DNA of 64,000 nucleotides, taken from Streptacidiphilus sp. 4-A2. GTDB taxonomy: Bacteria > Actinomycetota > Actinomycetes > Streptomycetales > Streptomycetaceae. Below, piece after piece: positions 56,716 through 64,000 of this stretch (its first letter is position 1; each line of letters begins with the position of its first letter). A model generated the notes under the pieces. The model searched no databases and was not told the DNA's origin. It was given only the letters and a program-made list of their open reading frames with translations. The position numbers were made by a program, and so were the translations under genes. The stretch spans positions 5,443,845-5,507,844 of the forward strand of contig JAAFYY010000001.1 in NCBI GenBank assembly GCA_014284505.1, written 5' to 3'.

Positions 56716-57050
56716 TCACTGCGTGAGAGTCGAGAGTAAGGCGGCGCTAACGTTTCGCAGTCGTCCGCGGGGCCGGTTGTGGTCGGAATCACCAGTACGG
56801 GGGGCGCGGGGCGCTCCCCCGGTACGGGTGTGCGGATATTTCGGCGGGGCCTCAGCGGTCCCGGTTGCGGGGCGGGCGGCGCTCCAGGCGCGAATGGTGT
56901 CGGCGTACCAGCGGGCTGCCCGATGACGGTGACCACGTCCGGCTCCGGCAGTACACCCTGCCGCCGATAGGACTTCACTGTGTCGGGCTGGACGCCGATA
57001 TGCGCCGCGATCTGCACATAGGACCAGAGCTCAGCACTGCGAGGGCTCAT
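56716..57050 (-). CDS. Small MerR/AlpA-like HTH protein (one frame break)
   Basis: About 111 residues. LWSYVQIAAHIGVQPDTVKSYRRQGVLPEPD is a winged HTH of the AlpA/excisionase type. After the break near 56910 (CCCCGC for CCCGC) it continues RWYADTIRAWSAARPAT, the usual second half of this family, and a basic tail to TGA 56716. The frame as given reads on to 56667 with an unnatural Pro-rich end. Homologues are common single-copy streptomycete regulators with unknown targets. Confidence 0.75.
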
Positions 57051-57380
57051 CTCTCCTCCGCCGGGGTGTGACCAGCGCCGTTCTGCTGAGGGCGGTGGTC
57101 GGGCCGTTGCCCAAGCCTTTTCCCGTCCGGCCGGGGCAATGCGGAGGAATGTCCCTTGTCGTCGTTCTGTGACGATTTCGGGTCAGAAAGCGGATATGGA
57201 TCCGGCCGCGAACGGAGTCTCCAGGGTGTGGCCCCCGTGTGTGTCCGCACATACGGGGGTTCGCTGGAACATGCGCTCGCGGCCGGGCGGGGGCCGGTGC
57301 TCGGCTCCGGTGCTCGGGCACAGTTGCTCGGGCGCAACTGCTCGGCGCAGACGACCGGGCCCGGGTGTCCGGGCCCGGGT
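57051..57380. other. Intergenic region after cysM
   Basis: About 330 bases with no supported gene or structure. An AT-richer patch at 57150-57200 could hold the promoter of the HTH gene. Confidence 0.35.
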
Positions 57381-57436
57381 GGTGAGGCTCGGGTGGTGAG
57401 GCTCGGGTGGTGAGGCTCGGGTGGTGAGGCTCGGGT
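57381..57436. repeat. 14-bp tandem repeat, four perfect copies
   Basis: GGTGAGGCTCGGGT is repeated four times head-to-tail and abuts the cysM stop codon (57439). No terminator hairpin is seen there, so the array occupies the 3' untranslated end. Confidence 0.9.
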
Positions 57437-57438
57437 GG

Positions 57439-58403
57439 TCAGGCCCAGAGCTGGCCCTGGAGGGCCTCGACTGCTTCCTCGTTGGTCCCGCGGTGTAGAT
57501 GCCGGTGGAGAGGTACTTCCAGCCGCCGTCGGCGACCACGAAGACGATGTCGGCGCGCTCGCCGGCCTGCGCGGCCTTGCGGCCGACGCCGAGTGCGGCG
57601 TGCAGGATGGCGCCGGTGGAGACGCCGGCGAAGATGCCCTCCTGCTGGAGGAGTTCCCGGGTGCGCTGCACGGCGTCGGCGGAGCCCACCGAAAAGCGGG
57701 TGGTCAGCACCGAGCCGTCGTACAGCTCGGGGACAAAGCCCTCGTCCAGGTTGCGCAGCCCGTACACCAGGTCGTCGTAGCGCGGTTCGGCGGCCACGAT
57801 GCGCACGCCGGGGACCTTTTCGCGCAGGTAGCGGCCGACGCCCATGAGGGTGCCGGTGGTGCCGAGGCCGGCCACGAAGTGGGTCACCGTGGGCAGGTCG
57901 GCGAGGATCTCCGGCCCGGTGCCCTGGTAGTGCGCCCCGGCGTTGTCCGGGTTGCCGTACTGGTAGAGCATGACCCAGTCGGGGTGTTCGGCGGCCAGCT
58001 CCTTGGCGACCCGGACGGCGGTGTTGGAGCCGCCCGCGGCCGGGAGGGGATGACTTCGGCGCCCCACATCCGGAGCAGCTGGCGGCGTTCCTCGCTGGTG
58101 TTCTCGGGCATGACGCAGACCATGCGGTAGCCCTTGAGCCGGGCGGCCATGGCCAGGGAGATGCCGGTGTTCCCGCTGGTGGGTTCGAGCACGGTGCAGC
58201 CGGGGTGAGGCGTCCGTCGGCTTCGGCCCGTTCGATCATGTGGAGCGCGGGGCGGTCCTTGATCGATCCGGTGGGGTTGCGGTCCTCGAGCTTCGCCCAG
58301 AGGCGTACGACACCCGACTCGTTGCCGGGGATCCCGGCGGAGAGCCGGGGCAGGCCGACCAGTGGGTGTTGCCGACGGCGTCGAGCGGGGTGTCGTAGCG
58401 CAT
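57439..58403 (-). CDS. cysM: CysM-type cysteine synthase (several frame breaks)
   Basis: ATG 58403 overlaps the CysO stop (TGATG). About 320 residues in four frames: MRYDTPLDAVGNTPLVGLPRLS, AKLEDRNPTGSIKDRPALHMIERAE with the PLP lysine, EPTSGNTGISLAMAARLKGYRMVCVMPENTS, GGSNTAVRVAKELA, FVAGLGTTGTLMGVGRYLRE and IFAGVSTGAILHAAL. The end is restored as TNEEAVEALQGQLWA at TGA 57439. In the mycobacterial system CysM uses O-phosphoserine and the thiocarboxylated carrier CysO. Breaks near 58345, 58205, 58050 and 57495. Confidence 0.92.
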
Positions 58404-58681
58404 CAGACGGACCCGCCGGCCACGGCCGGAAGGATGGTGACGCTGTCTCCTGCGGCGACGGCGGTGTTGATGCCGTCGAGGAAGCGGACGTCCTCGTCGT
58501 TGAGGTAGACGTTGACGAAGCGGCGGAGTTCGCCGGCGTCGACAAGGCGCTCGCGGATGCCGGGGTGGCGGACGTCGAGGTCGGTGAAGAGGTCGCCCAG
58601 GGTGGCGCCGCTGCCTTCGACGGCCTTGGCGCCGTCGGTGTAGGTGCGGAGGATGGTGGGGATGCGGACCTCGATGGCCAT
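58403..58681 (-). CDS. cysO: CysO, MoaD/ThiS-family sulfur carrier
   Basis: An intact 92-residue ubiquitin-fold protein. MAIEVRIPTILRTYTDGAKAVEGSG, LRRFVNVYLNDEDVRFLDGI and GDSVTILPAVAGGSV closely follow CysO of mycobacteria. Carriers are used with a C-terminal Gly-Gly thiocarboxylate; here two residues (Ser-Val) follow GG. The neighbouring JAMM protease could remove them. Coupled to cysM by a 1-nt overlap of stop and start. Confidence 0.92.
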   Translation of the reverse strand: MAIEVRIPTILRTYTDGAKAVEGSGATLGDLFTDLDVRHPGIRERLVDAGELRRFVNVYLNDEDVRFLDGINTAVAAGDSVTILPAVAGGSV

Positions 58682-58764
58682 GGCTGCGCTCCAGTGGGAA
58701 GGCTGGGTGGGGTTCAGGCGGTGATTGCCCGGTAGGCGGGCGGATTGGGGCCGCGCCAGGGGTG

Positions 58765-58869
58765 TCAGCAGGCGGTACAGATCGCGCTGGCGAGGCGGCA
58801 CAGGTCGACGTGCAGTCGCGCCACGAGGCGGGTGCCTGCGGTCGGGGTGCTCACATCGGGGTAACGCAT
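58765..58869 (-). CDS. 34-residue leader peptide upstream of cysO-cysM
   Basis: ATG 58869 to TGA 58765 encodes 34 residues containing RLVARLHVDLCRLASAIC, with cysteines at 24, 31 and 34. The H-V-D-L-x-R-x-x-S-A-x-C block is that of the small 'putative leader peptide' family found ahead of sulfur-metabolism genes in streptomycetes. It stops 83 bp before the cysO start. Ribosome stalling at its Cys codons when Cys-tRNA is scarce would let downstream genes be expressed; that mechanism is known for similar uORFs and inferred here. Confidence 0.8.
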   Translation of the reverse strand: MRYPDVSTPTAGTRLVARLHVDLCRLASAICTAC

Positions 58870-59021
58870 GCGGTCATGCTATCGATTCCCGGCCGCGGGA
58901 AGGCATGCCTGTCTCGCTTGGCGGACGCGACCGTCCCGAGGAGTGGGATTTCCCTTCTCGGCGTGTCCGTGCCCGGCTGCGCGTCGGCGGGGCCGCGGCC
59001 GCCTCCTCGGCTGCCGTGCTC

Positions 59022-59449
59022 TCAGCTCCCGTCCTCGACCAGGCGGACCTCTTCCTCGGTGATCACCCCGTCGACGATGCGGTAGGACCGGAACTGGAAC
59101 GGCCCTTCCTCGTTGCCGCAGTCCGCGGTGGACACCAGGACGTAGTGGGCCTGCGGCTCGGAGGCGTAGGAGACGTCAGTCCGGGAGGGGTAGGCCTCGG
59201 TGGCGGTGTGCGAGTGGTAGACGACCACCGGCTCCTCGTCGCGGTCGTCCATGTCCCGGTAGAGCTTCAGCAGGTCGCCGGAGTCGAACTCGTAGAAGGT
59301 GGGCGAGCGGGCCGCGTTCAGCATCGGGATGAACCGCTCGGGGCGGTCGGTCCGGCCGGGCCGGCGACGACGCCGCAGGCCTCGTCCGGGTGGTCCGCGC
59401 GGGCGTGGGCGACGATCTGGTCGTGCAGGGAGCGGGTGATGGTCAACAT
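59022..59449 (-). CDS. mec: Mec+ JAMM metalloprotease (one frame break)
   Basis: About 142 residues from ATG 59449 (MLTITRSLHDQIVAHARADHPDEACGVVAG). The JAMM zinc motif is VYHSHTATEAYPSRTDV (H-x-H-x10-D), with the upstream glutamate in DEACG. In mycobacteria Mec+ cuts cysteine from the CysO-cysteine adduct. The break near 59365 joins VVAGPA to GRTDRPERFIPMLNAARSPTFYEFDSGD. It lies 153 bp upstream of the leader peptide on the same strand. Confidence 0.9.
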
Positions 59450-59567
59450 GGCGCCAGGATAGGGCGCGCCCGCGCGGGAGCCGGAGCGTGTCCACGTCCG
59501 GCCCGTGTCCACGTCCGGCCGCCGGGCCCCGCCGGTCGGCCGGGCCCGGCGGGGCCCGGCGGGGCCG

Positions 59568-60148
59568 TCAGTCCATCAGGTCCATCAGGACTTCGAGCAG
59601 GCTCTCCTCCAGCCAGCCGAGCCACAGGTAGGCCATGGTCTGCGGCTTGCGCGGGTCGTCGTCGGGCAGCTGGTAGAGCTCTTCGCCGTCGTCGTCGCTG
59701 ACCTCCAGCCGGGTGCCGAGGGTGAGCCGCAGGTCGTTGAGCGCGCCGAGCCAGTGCCGGGAGCCGTCGGCGTCCAGCTCGACCTGGACGTCGCCCTGCT
59801 GGTCGGCCGGGGCCCGGTCCAGGGAGCGGATCAGGGCGAGGCAGTCGTCGCGCTTGCGGGCCGCAGGTCGTTCTCGGTGAAGCGGCGGAACTCGGCGGAG
59901 TTCTCGGCGGCGTCGGGCCCCTCGCCGTAGGCGTCCGGGAAGAGCCGGGCGAGGGCCGGGTCCTGCGGCGCCTCGCTGGGCCCGGAGGCGAACAGTCCGG
60001 CCAGCGGGTCGGCGTCGGGCCCTGGCTCGTCGCCGGGGCCGATCATTTCCAGCATCTGCACAGTGAGGCTGCGCAGGATGGACGCCTCGACGGCGTCCAG
60101 GGCGAGGGCGGCCCCGCCGTGAGGAGCGGGTTTGAAGGGTCCGGACAT
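59568..60148 (-). CDS. DUF2017 protein (one frame break)
   Basis: About 193 residues. GAALALDAVEASILRSLTVQMLEMI and DPALARLFPDAYG, then AENSAEFRRFTENDLR; the break near 59861 (GGGCCC for GGCCC) leads into ARKRDDCLALIRSLDR, LGALNDLRLTLGTRLEV and AYLWLGWLEESLLEVLMDLMD. This family always lies downstream of clpS in actinobacteria and is thought to cooperate with it, perhaps in ClpC-dependent proteolysis; no direct role is proven. Confidence 0.88.
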
Positions 60149-60302
60149 GGGGGGTTCCGTGTCGCCTTTCGAAGCTGCGGGGACTTGTGGGCTGCGGGGA
60201 CTGGCGGGTACTTGTGGGACTGACTGGGCTGGCGGGGCTGAGCTGGACCGGCGGGGCTGGAGAGGCCTGCCGGGGTTCAGGGCCCGGGGGCCGGGAGGGG
60301 GG

Positions 60303-60605
60303 TCACTTGTCGTGCTGCAAGGTCGCCCAGAGCCCGTAGCCGTGCATCGCCTGCACGTCGCGCTCCATCTCCTCGCGGGTCCCGCTGGAGACGGTGGCCC
60401 GCCCCCTCTGGTGTACGTCCATCATCAGCTTGCGGGCCTTGTCCTTGGGGTAGCCGAAATAGGCCTGGAACACATAGACCACGTAACTCATCTGGTTCAC
60501 CGGGTCGTTGTGGACGATGGTGACCCAGGGAAGGTCTGGTTCCCGCACCGGCACCGGTTCCGACTCAGACTCGGTGCGCTCGATCTCGGCCGGCGCGACG
60601 CTCAC
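60303..60605 (-). CDS. clpS: ClpS adaptor
   Basis: An intact 100-residue protein starting at GTG 60605 with AGGAG eight bases upstream. WVTIVHNDPVNQMSYVVYVFQAYFGYPKDKA holds the N-degron pocket residues (N-D-P-x-N, M) and VHQRGRATVSSGTREEMERDVQAMHGYGLWATLQHD the ClpC-binding side. It delivers proteins with destabilising N-termini to ClpCP. It diverges from pncB. Confidence 0.96.
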   Translation of the reverse strand: MSVAPAEIERTESESEPVPVREPDLPWVTIVHNDPVNQMSYVVYVFQAYFGYPKDKARKLMMDVHQRGRATVSSGTREEMERDVQAMHGYGLWATLQHDK

Positions 60606-60743
60606 GGCGGTGGCTCCTGTTCGACGGGGTCCCCGGGTGGGCCAGCGGCCCGGCCCGAGGCTGAGGGGGAAGGTTCTGCCGTACCTTCCCATGCTGCCAT
60701 CTGGGGGATGCGGAGGCGATCCGGGACTCACCCACCGGAGAAA

Positions 60744-60758
60744 TCGTCAAACTGACGA
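60744..60758. promoter_or_regulatory. Palindrome and possible leaderless promoter at pncB
   Basis: TCGTCA-AAC-TGACGA is a perfect 6+6 palindrome centred at 60751 in the clpS-pncB divergent gap. Downstream, TAGCAT at 60769-60774 lies seven bases before the pncB ATG, and no ribosome binding site is present, which fits a leaderless transcript. The palindrome could bind an NAD-salvage repressor; which one is unknown. Confidence 0.45.
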
Positions 60759-60781
60759 GTATTAGCGGTAGCATCATCGGC

Positions 60782-62121
60782 ATGGACGCCGCTCCCCTCC
60801 ACGCGAGTGCCGCCGCAGGCACCGCCTCGACCGCGCTGCTCACCGACCGCTACGAGCTGACCATGCTCCAGGCCGCACTGCGCAGTGGTGCACTCGGTCT
60901 TCGAGGTCTTCACCCGCCGCCTGCCCGAGGGCCGCCGCTACGGCGTGACCGCCGGGACCGGCCGACTGCTGGACGCGGTCGAGGCCTTCCGCTTCACCAC
61001 CCCCAGCTGGACTGGCTCGCCGACGAACGGGTGGTCGACGACGCCACTCTCTCCTGGCTGGCCGACTACCGCTTCCGCGGCGACATCCGCGGCTACGGCG
61101 AGGGCGAGTGCTACTTCCCCGGCTCGCCGGTGCTGGTCGTGGAGGGCTCGTTCGCCGAGGCCGTGCTGCTGGAGACGATCCTGTCGGTGCTCAACTACGA
61201 CTCGGCGATCGCCGCCCCCGCCTCGCGGATGTCGGCCGCGGCCGGCGCCCGGCCGCTGATCGAGATGGGGGCCCGGCGGGCGCACGAGCTGGCCGCGGTC
61301 TCGGCGGCCCGCGCCGCCTATGTCGCCGGTTCGCGCGGCGACGGACCTCCAGGCCGGTTTCCAGTACGGCATTCCGAACCACCGGCACCAGCGCCCACGC
61401 CTTCACCCTGCTGCACGACAGCGAGCGGGACGCCTTCACCGCGCAGATCGAGTCGATGGGCCGTGGCACCACCCTGCTGATCGACACCTACGACCTGCGG
61501 GAGGCGGTGCGCACCGCGATCGACGTGGCCGGGCCGGAACTGGGCGCGGTCCGGATCGACTCCGGTGACCTGCTGATGCTGGCGCACCGGGTCCGCAGGC
61601 AGCTGGACGAGCTGGGCGCCAAGAAGACCCGGATCACGGTCACCAGCGACCTGGACGAGTACGCCATCGCCGCGCTCGGCACGGCCCCGGTGGACGGCTA
61701 CGGCGTGGGCACCTCGCTGGTGACCGGCAGCGGGCAGCCGACCTGCGCGATGGTCTACAAGCTGGTCGCCCGGGCCGCCTCGGAGGACCCGGACGCGCCG
61801 CTGGTGCCGGTGGCGAAACGTTCCGCTGGAGCGAAGTCCAGCCGCGGCGGCCGCAAGTGGGGCGCCCGCAGGCTGGACTCGGAGGGGGTGGCCGAGGCCG
61901 AGGTGGTCGGCGTGGGCCCGGTCCCGCACGATCTGACCGATCGGCTGCTGCACCGTACGCTGGTGAAGGGCGGCGAGATCGTCGGGCGGGAGCCGCTGGC
62001 CGACGCGCGGGCCCGTCATCTGCGCTCGCGCGAGCAGCTGCCGATGTCGGCGACCCAGCTGTCCAAGGGCGAGCCGGTGATCCCGACCGAATACATCACC
62101 CGTTCGGGTCACGCCGGCTGA
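60782..62121 (+). CDS. pncB: Nicotinate phosphoribosyltransferase (several frame breaks)
   Basis: About 440 residues from ATG 60782. TALLTDRYELTMLQAAL, HSVFEVFTRRLPEGRRYGV, LADYRFRGDIRGYGEGECYFPGSPVLVVEG, EMGARRAHELAAVSAARAAYVAG, IDTYDLREAVRTAI, AVRIDSGDLLMLAHRVR and DGYGVGTSLVTGSG are the family blocks, including the PRPP/phosphate site. It makes nicotinate mononucleotide from nicotinate, PRPP and ATP. Breaks near 60892, 61008, 61338 and 61372. It is followed by pncA, so nicotinamide goes to nicotinate to NaMN. Confidence 0.94.
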
Positions 62122-62309
62122 GCGCGGGGAGCGGACCGTGTCGGATGTCGCACGCGTTGCCCTTCCCCGCGTCCGGCCCGGTCCCTACGCTCTCCCCCAA
62201 AGCACACGCACCGACCGGAGCACCCGCACCGAGGCCCCACCGGGGCCCGGGGCACCCCGCAGACCGCAGTCCCCGGCAAGCCCGCGCACCCCATAAGCGA
62301 GGTCAACCC

Positions 62310-62905
62310 ATGCACCGCGCACTGATCGTCGTCGACGTGCAGAACGACTTCTGCGAGGGCGGCAGCCTCGCGGTCGCCGGGGGGCGGAGGTCGCCGCGTC
62401 CATCACCGACCTGGTCGCCGACGCGACGGCCGGATACGCGCATGTGGTGGCGACCCGCGATCACCATGTGGACCCGGGCGACCACTTCTCGGACACCCCG
62501 GACTATGTCTCCAGCTGGCCGGTGCACTGTGTGGCCGGCACCGAGGGGGTCGGCTTCCACCCGAACTTCGCGCCCTCGGTGACCTCCGGCGCGATCGAGG
62601 CGGTCTTCGACAAGGGCGCCCACTCGGCCGCATACAGCGGCTTCGAGGGCAGCAACGAGAACGGCCGGACTCTCGCCGAGTGGCTGCGCGAGCGGGAGGT
62701 CACCGAGGTGGACGTGGTGGGCATCGCCACCGACCACTGTGTCCGGGCGACCGCGCTGGACGCGGCCCGCGAGGGCTTCACCACCAGGGTGCTGCTCGAC
62801 CTGACCGCGGGCGTGGCCAAGGAGACCACCGAGTCCGCACTGGAGCAGTTGCAGGCGGCCGGGGTGCGGCTGACCGGCACCCCGGTGGTGCTTCCGGCCG
62901 GATGA
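62310..62905 (+). CDS. pncA: Nicotinamidase (one frame break)
   Basis: About 198 residues from ATG 62310 after GAGG. The catalytic triad is visible: Asp in LIVVDVQNDFCEGG, Lys in AVFDKGAHSAAYSGFEG and Cys in IATDHCVRATALDAA. Metal ligands lie in ATRDHHVDPGDHF. It converts nicotinamide to nicotinate. The break near 62383 (one base in GGGGGG) separates the first 25 residues. It follows pncB by 188 bp. Confidence 0.94.
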
Positions 62906-62984
62906 ACGCGTGCGTGCCGGGCAGGCGCCCGGCACACACGCGGATTCAGCCCGGACCGGTCGGTCCTGCCGTCGGCGGGGACGG

Positions 62985-63974
62985 TCAGGCCGGGGTGCCG
63001 CCCGCGTAGTCGCTGTTGAAGGCGTTCTCGATGGTCGAGGCCACGCCCGAGTCGTTGAGGATGATGCCCAGCTCGCGGTTGCTGCCCAGCGAGTTGCTGG
63101 TCATGTTCATCGAGCCGGCCTCGACGTTCTGGGTGGACAGGCCGTAGTCGGCGACGATCGCCTTGGCGTGGATGTAGAAGCCGGTGGTGGAGGAGTAGCC
63201 GACGACGGTGGCACCGGCGTCCTCGACCTCCTGGACCTCGGAGGAGTAGTCGGACGGGTCCTCCAGCACGACGCGGACGGTGACACCGTTCTCGGCGGCG
63301 TTGGCGATCGCGTCGACCACGTCGGAGTCGCTGAACTCCTCCTCCTCGACGTCCAGCGTGGTGGTCGCGCCGTTGATCACCGACAGCAGCTGGTCCTCGG
63401 CGGTGGTGGGCGACCACAGCAGGTTGTCGCCGTCGCTGGGCGTGATCGAGCTGTGGGCGTAGTCGGCGGCGAAGACCTTCTCGATCGCGGCGACGTCGGT
63501 CTGGTCGTTGTCGAAGACCCCGTAGTCACGGCTGGTCGGGTAGTACTCGGAGGTCAGGTTGCCGGTCAGGACCAGCGACTTGTCGTCGTTGACCGTGATG
63601 GTCTTCTGGTGGGTGTAGACGAACGCGGGCGAGGAGTAGACCACGCCGACCCCCGCGGCCTTCAGTGCGGAGTAGGCCGCGGCGTTGGTCTTGGTCTCCT
63701 CGCGGTCCAGGATGACGCGGACCTTGACGCCGGCCTGCTCGCGGGCGATCAGGTCGTTGACCGCGGTGGTGTCCGACAGCTCGTACATGGTCATGTCGAG
63801 CGTGGAGGTGGCGGAGTTGATGAACGAATAGATCGTCGGCTGGCTGGTGCCCAGATTGAAGACGAAGGCGGAGTACGGGTCGGCGGACGCACTCGCCGGG
63901 ACCGTGGCAACGCTGAAAGCAGTGACGCACGTGGCGGCGGCGATTCCTGCACGGCGTATGGATGCGCGCAACAT
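62985..63974 (-). CDS. Secreted phospholipase D-like protein
   Basis: An intact 329-residue protein with signal peptide RRAGIAAATCVTAFSVATVPASASA. Two PLD half-domains are present: FVYTHQKTITVNDDKSLVLTGNL and FYIHAKAIVADYGLSTQNVEAGSMN, each with H-x-K and a following Gly-Ser/Thr-x-N. Acidic stretches such as VEEEEFSDSD are unusual. The compact size fits secreted nuclease/phospholipase-like PLD proteins of actinobacteria. Start ATG 63974 follows AGGGAGACACC. The gene is last in the window and stands alone. Confidence 0.88.
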   Translation of the reverse strand: MLRASIRRAGIAAATCVTAFSVATVPASASADPYSAFVFNLGTSQPTIYSFINSATSTLDMTMYELSDTTAVNDLIAREQAGVKVRVILDREETKTNAAAYSALKAAGVGVVYSSPAFVYTHQKTITVNDDKSLVLTGNLTSEYYPTSRDYGVFDNDQTDVAAIEKVFAADYAHSSITPSDGDNLLWSPTTAEDQLLSVINGATTTLDVEEEEFSDSDVVDAIANAAENGVTVRVVLEDPSDYSSEVQEVEDAGATVVGYSSTTGFYIHAKAIVADYGLSTQNVEAGSMNMTSNSLGSNRELGIILNDSGVASTIENAFNSDYAGGTPA

Positions 63975-64000
63975 AGGTGTCTCCCTGGGTATTTGACGGT

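Noticed and set aside
57381..57436. Possible CRISPR-like array.
   Set aside because: The repeats are contiguous with no spacers and there are no cas genes.

Overview
This is a very high-GC window from an actinomycete, almost certainly a member of the Streptomycetaceae (Streptomyces, Kitasatospora or Streptacidiphilus-like). The signs are strong third-position G/C bias, GTG and TTG starts, MsiK-type sugar importers that lack their own ATPase, GH18 chitinases with tandem 12-bp promoter repeats, a class F-like sortase, the CysM/CysO/Mec+ cysteine pathway, and the run rdgB-rph-PTS-MBL-HTH-cysM-cysO-mec-DUF2017-clpS-pncB.

Layout. 0-5.3 kb: a partial lytic transglycosylase with a coupled secreted protein, an MFS transporter, and a PAS-GGDEF-EAL cyclic-di-GMP protein. 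5.5-11 kb: a double GNAT protein, a ROK repressor, tRNA-Lys, an LLM flavin oxidoreductase and a PLP-dependent deaminase. 11-12.4 kb: chitinase 1 behind a striking operator. 12.4-17 kb: acyl-CoA carboxylase epsilon and beta subunits, a membrane protein, a DsbA-like protein with a CxxS active site, and a universal stress protein. 17.5-30.7 kb: two related membrane proteins flank KdpDE, a remnant of a KimA/APC-like permease, an RNase J-like metallo-beta-lactamase-fold protein, a HAD phosphatase and a sugar/glycerol-phosphate type ABC importer. 31-46.7 kb: VTT protein, uracil-DNA glycosylase, sortase and secreted partner, NagD-type HAD, a phosphonate-type HAD/FAD-oxidoreductase pair, adenosine deaminase, DUF445, class V aminotransferase, GH20 hexosaminidase, penicillin-binding protein, GroES-like protein and DUF3618. 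46.8-51.7 kb: Bcp peroxiredoxin and two more GH18 chitinases that share a duplicated carbohydrate-binding module. 51.9-64 kb: an HNH nuclease beside an odd tRNA, rdgB, rph, GlcNAc-type PTS IIB and IIC genes, the cysteine cluster with a 34-residue leader peptide, clpS, NAD-salvage genes pncB and pncA, and a secreted phospholipase D-like protein.

How they fit together. Three chitinases, a GH20 hexosaminidase, a ROK regulator and GlcNAc PTS genes make a chitin/GlcNAc utilisation theme, supported by DasR-type sequences upstream of two chitinases. The CysM-CysO-Mec+ set makes cysteine on a protein carrier and sits behind a cysteine-containing leader peptide. PncA and PncB recycle nicotinamide.

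Quality caveat. About half of the recognisable genes are interrupted by frame changes that are repaired by restoring one base (occasionally two), mostly in G or C runs, and almost always as a loss. Conserved housekeeping genes (rph, rdgB, ung, pncB, the carboxylase beta subunit) are affected. I therefore read these as uncorrected assembly or sequencing deletions and annotate the genes end to end as CDS, naming approximate break points. Only the permease remnant at 22.9-23.5 kb looks genuinely decayed.
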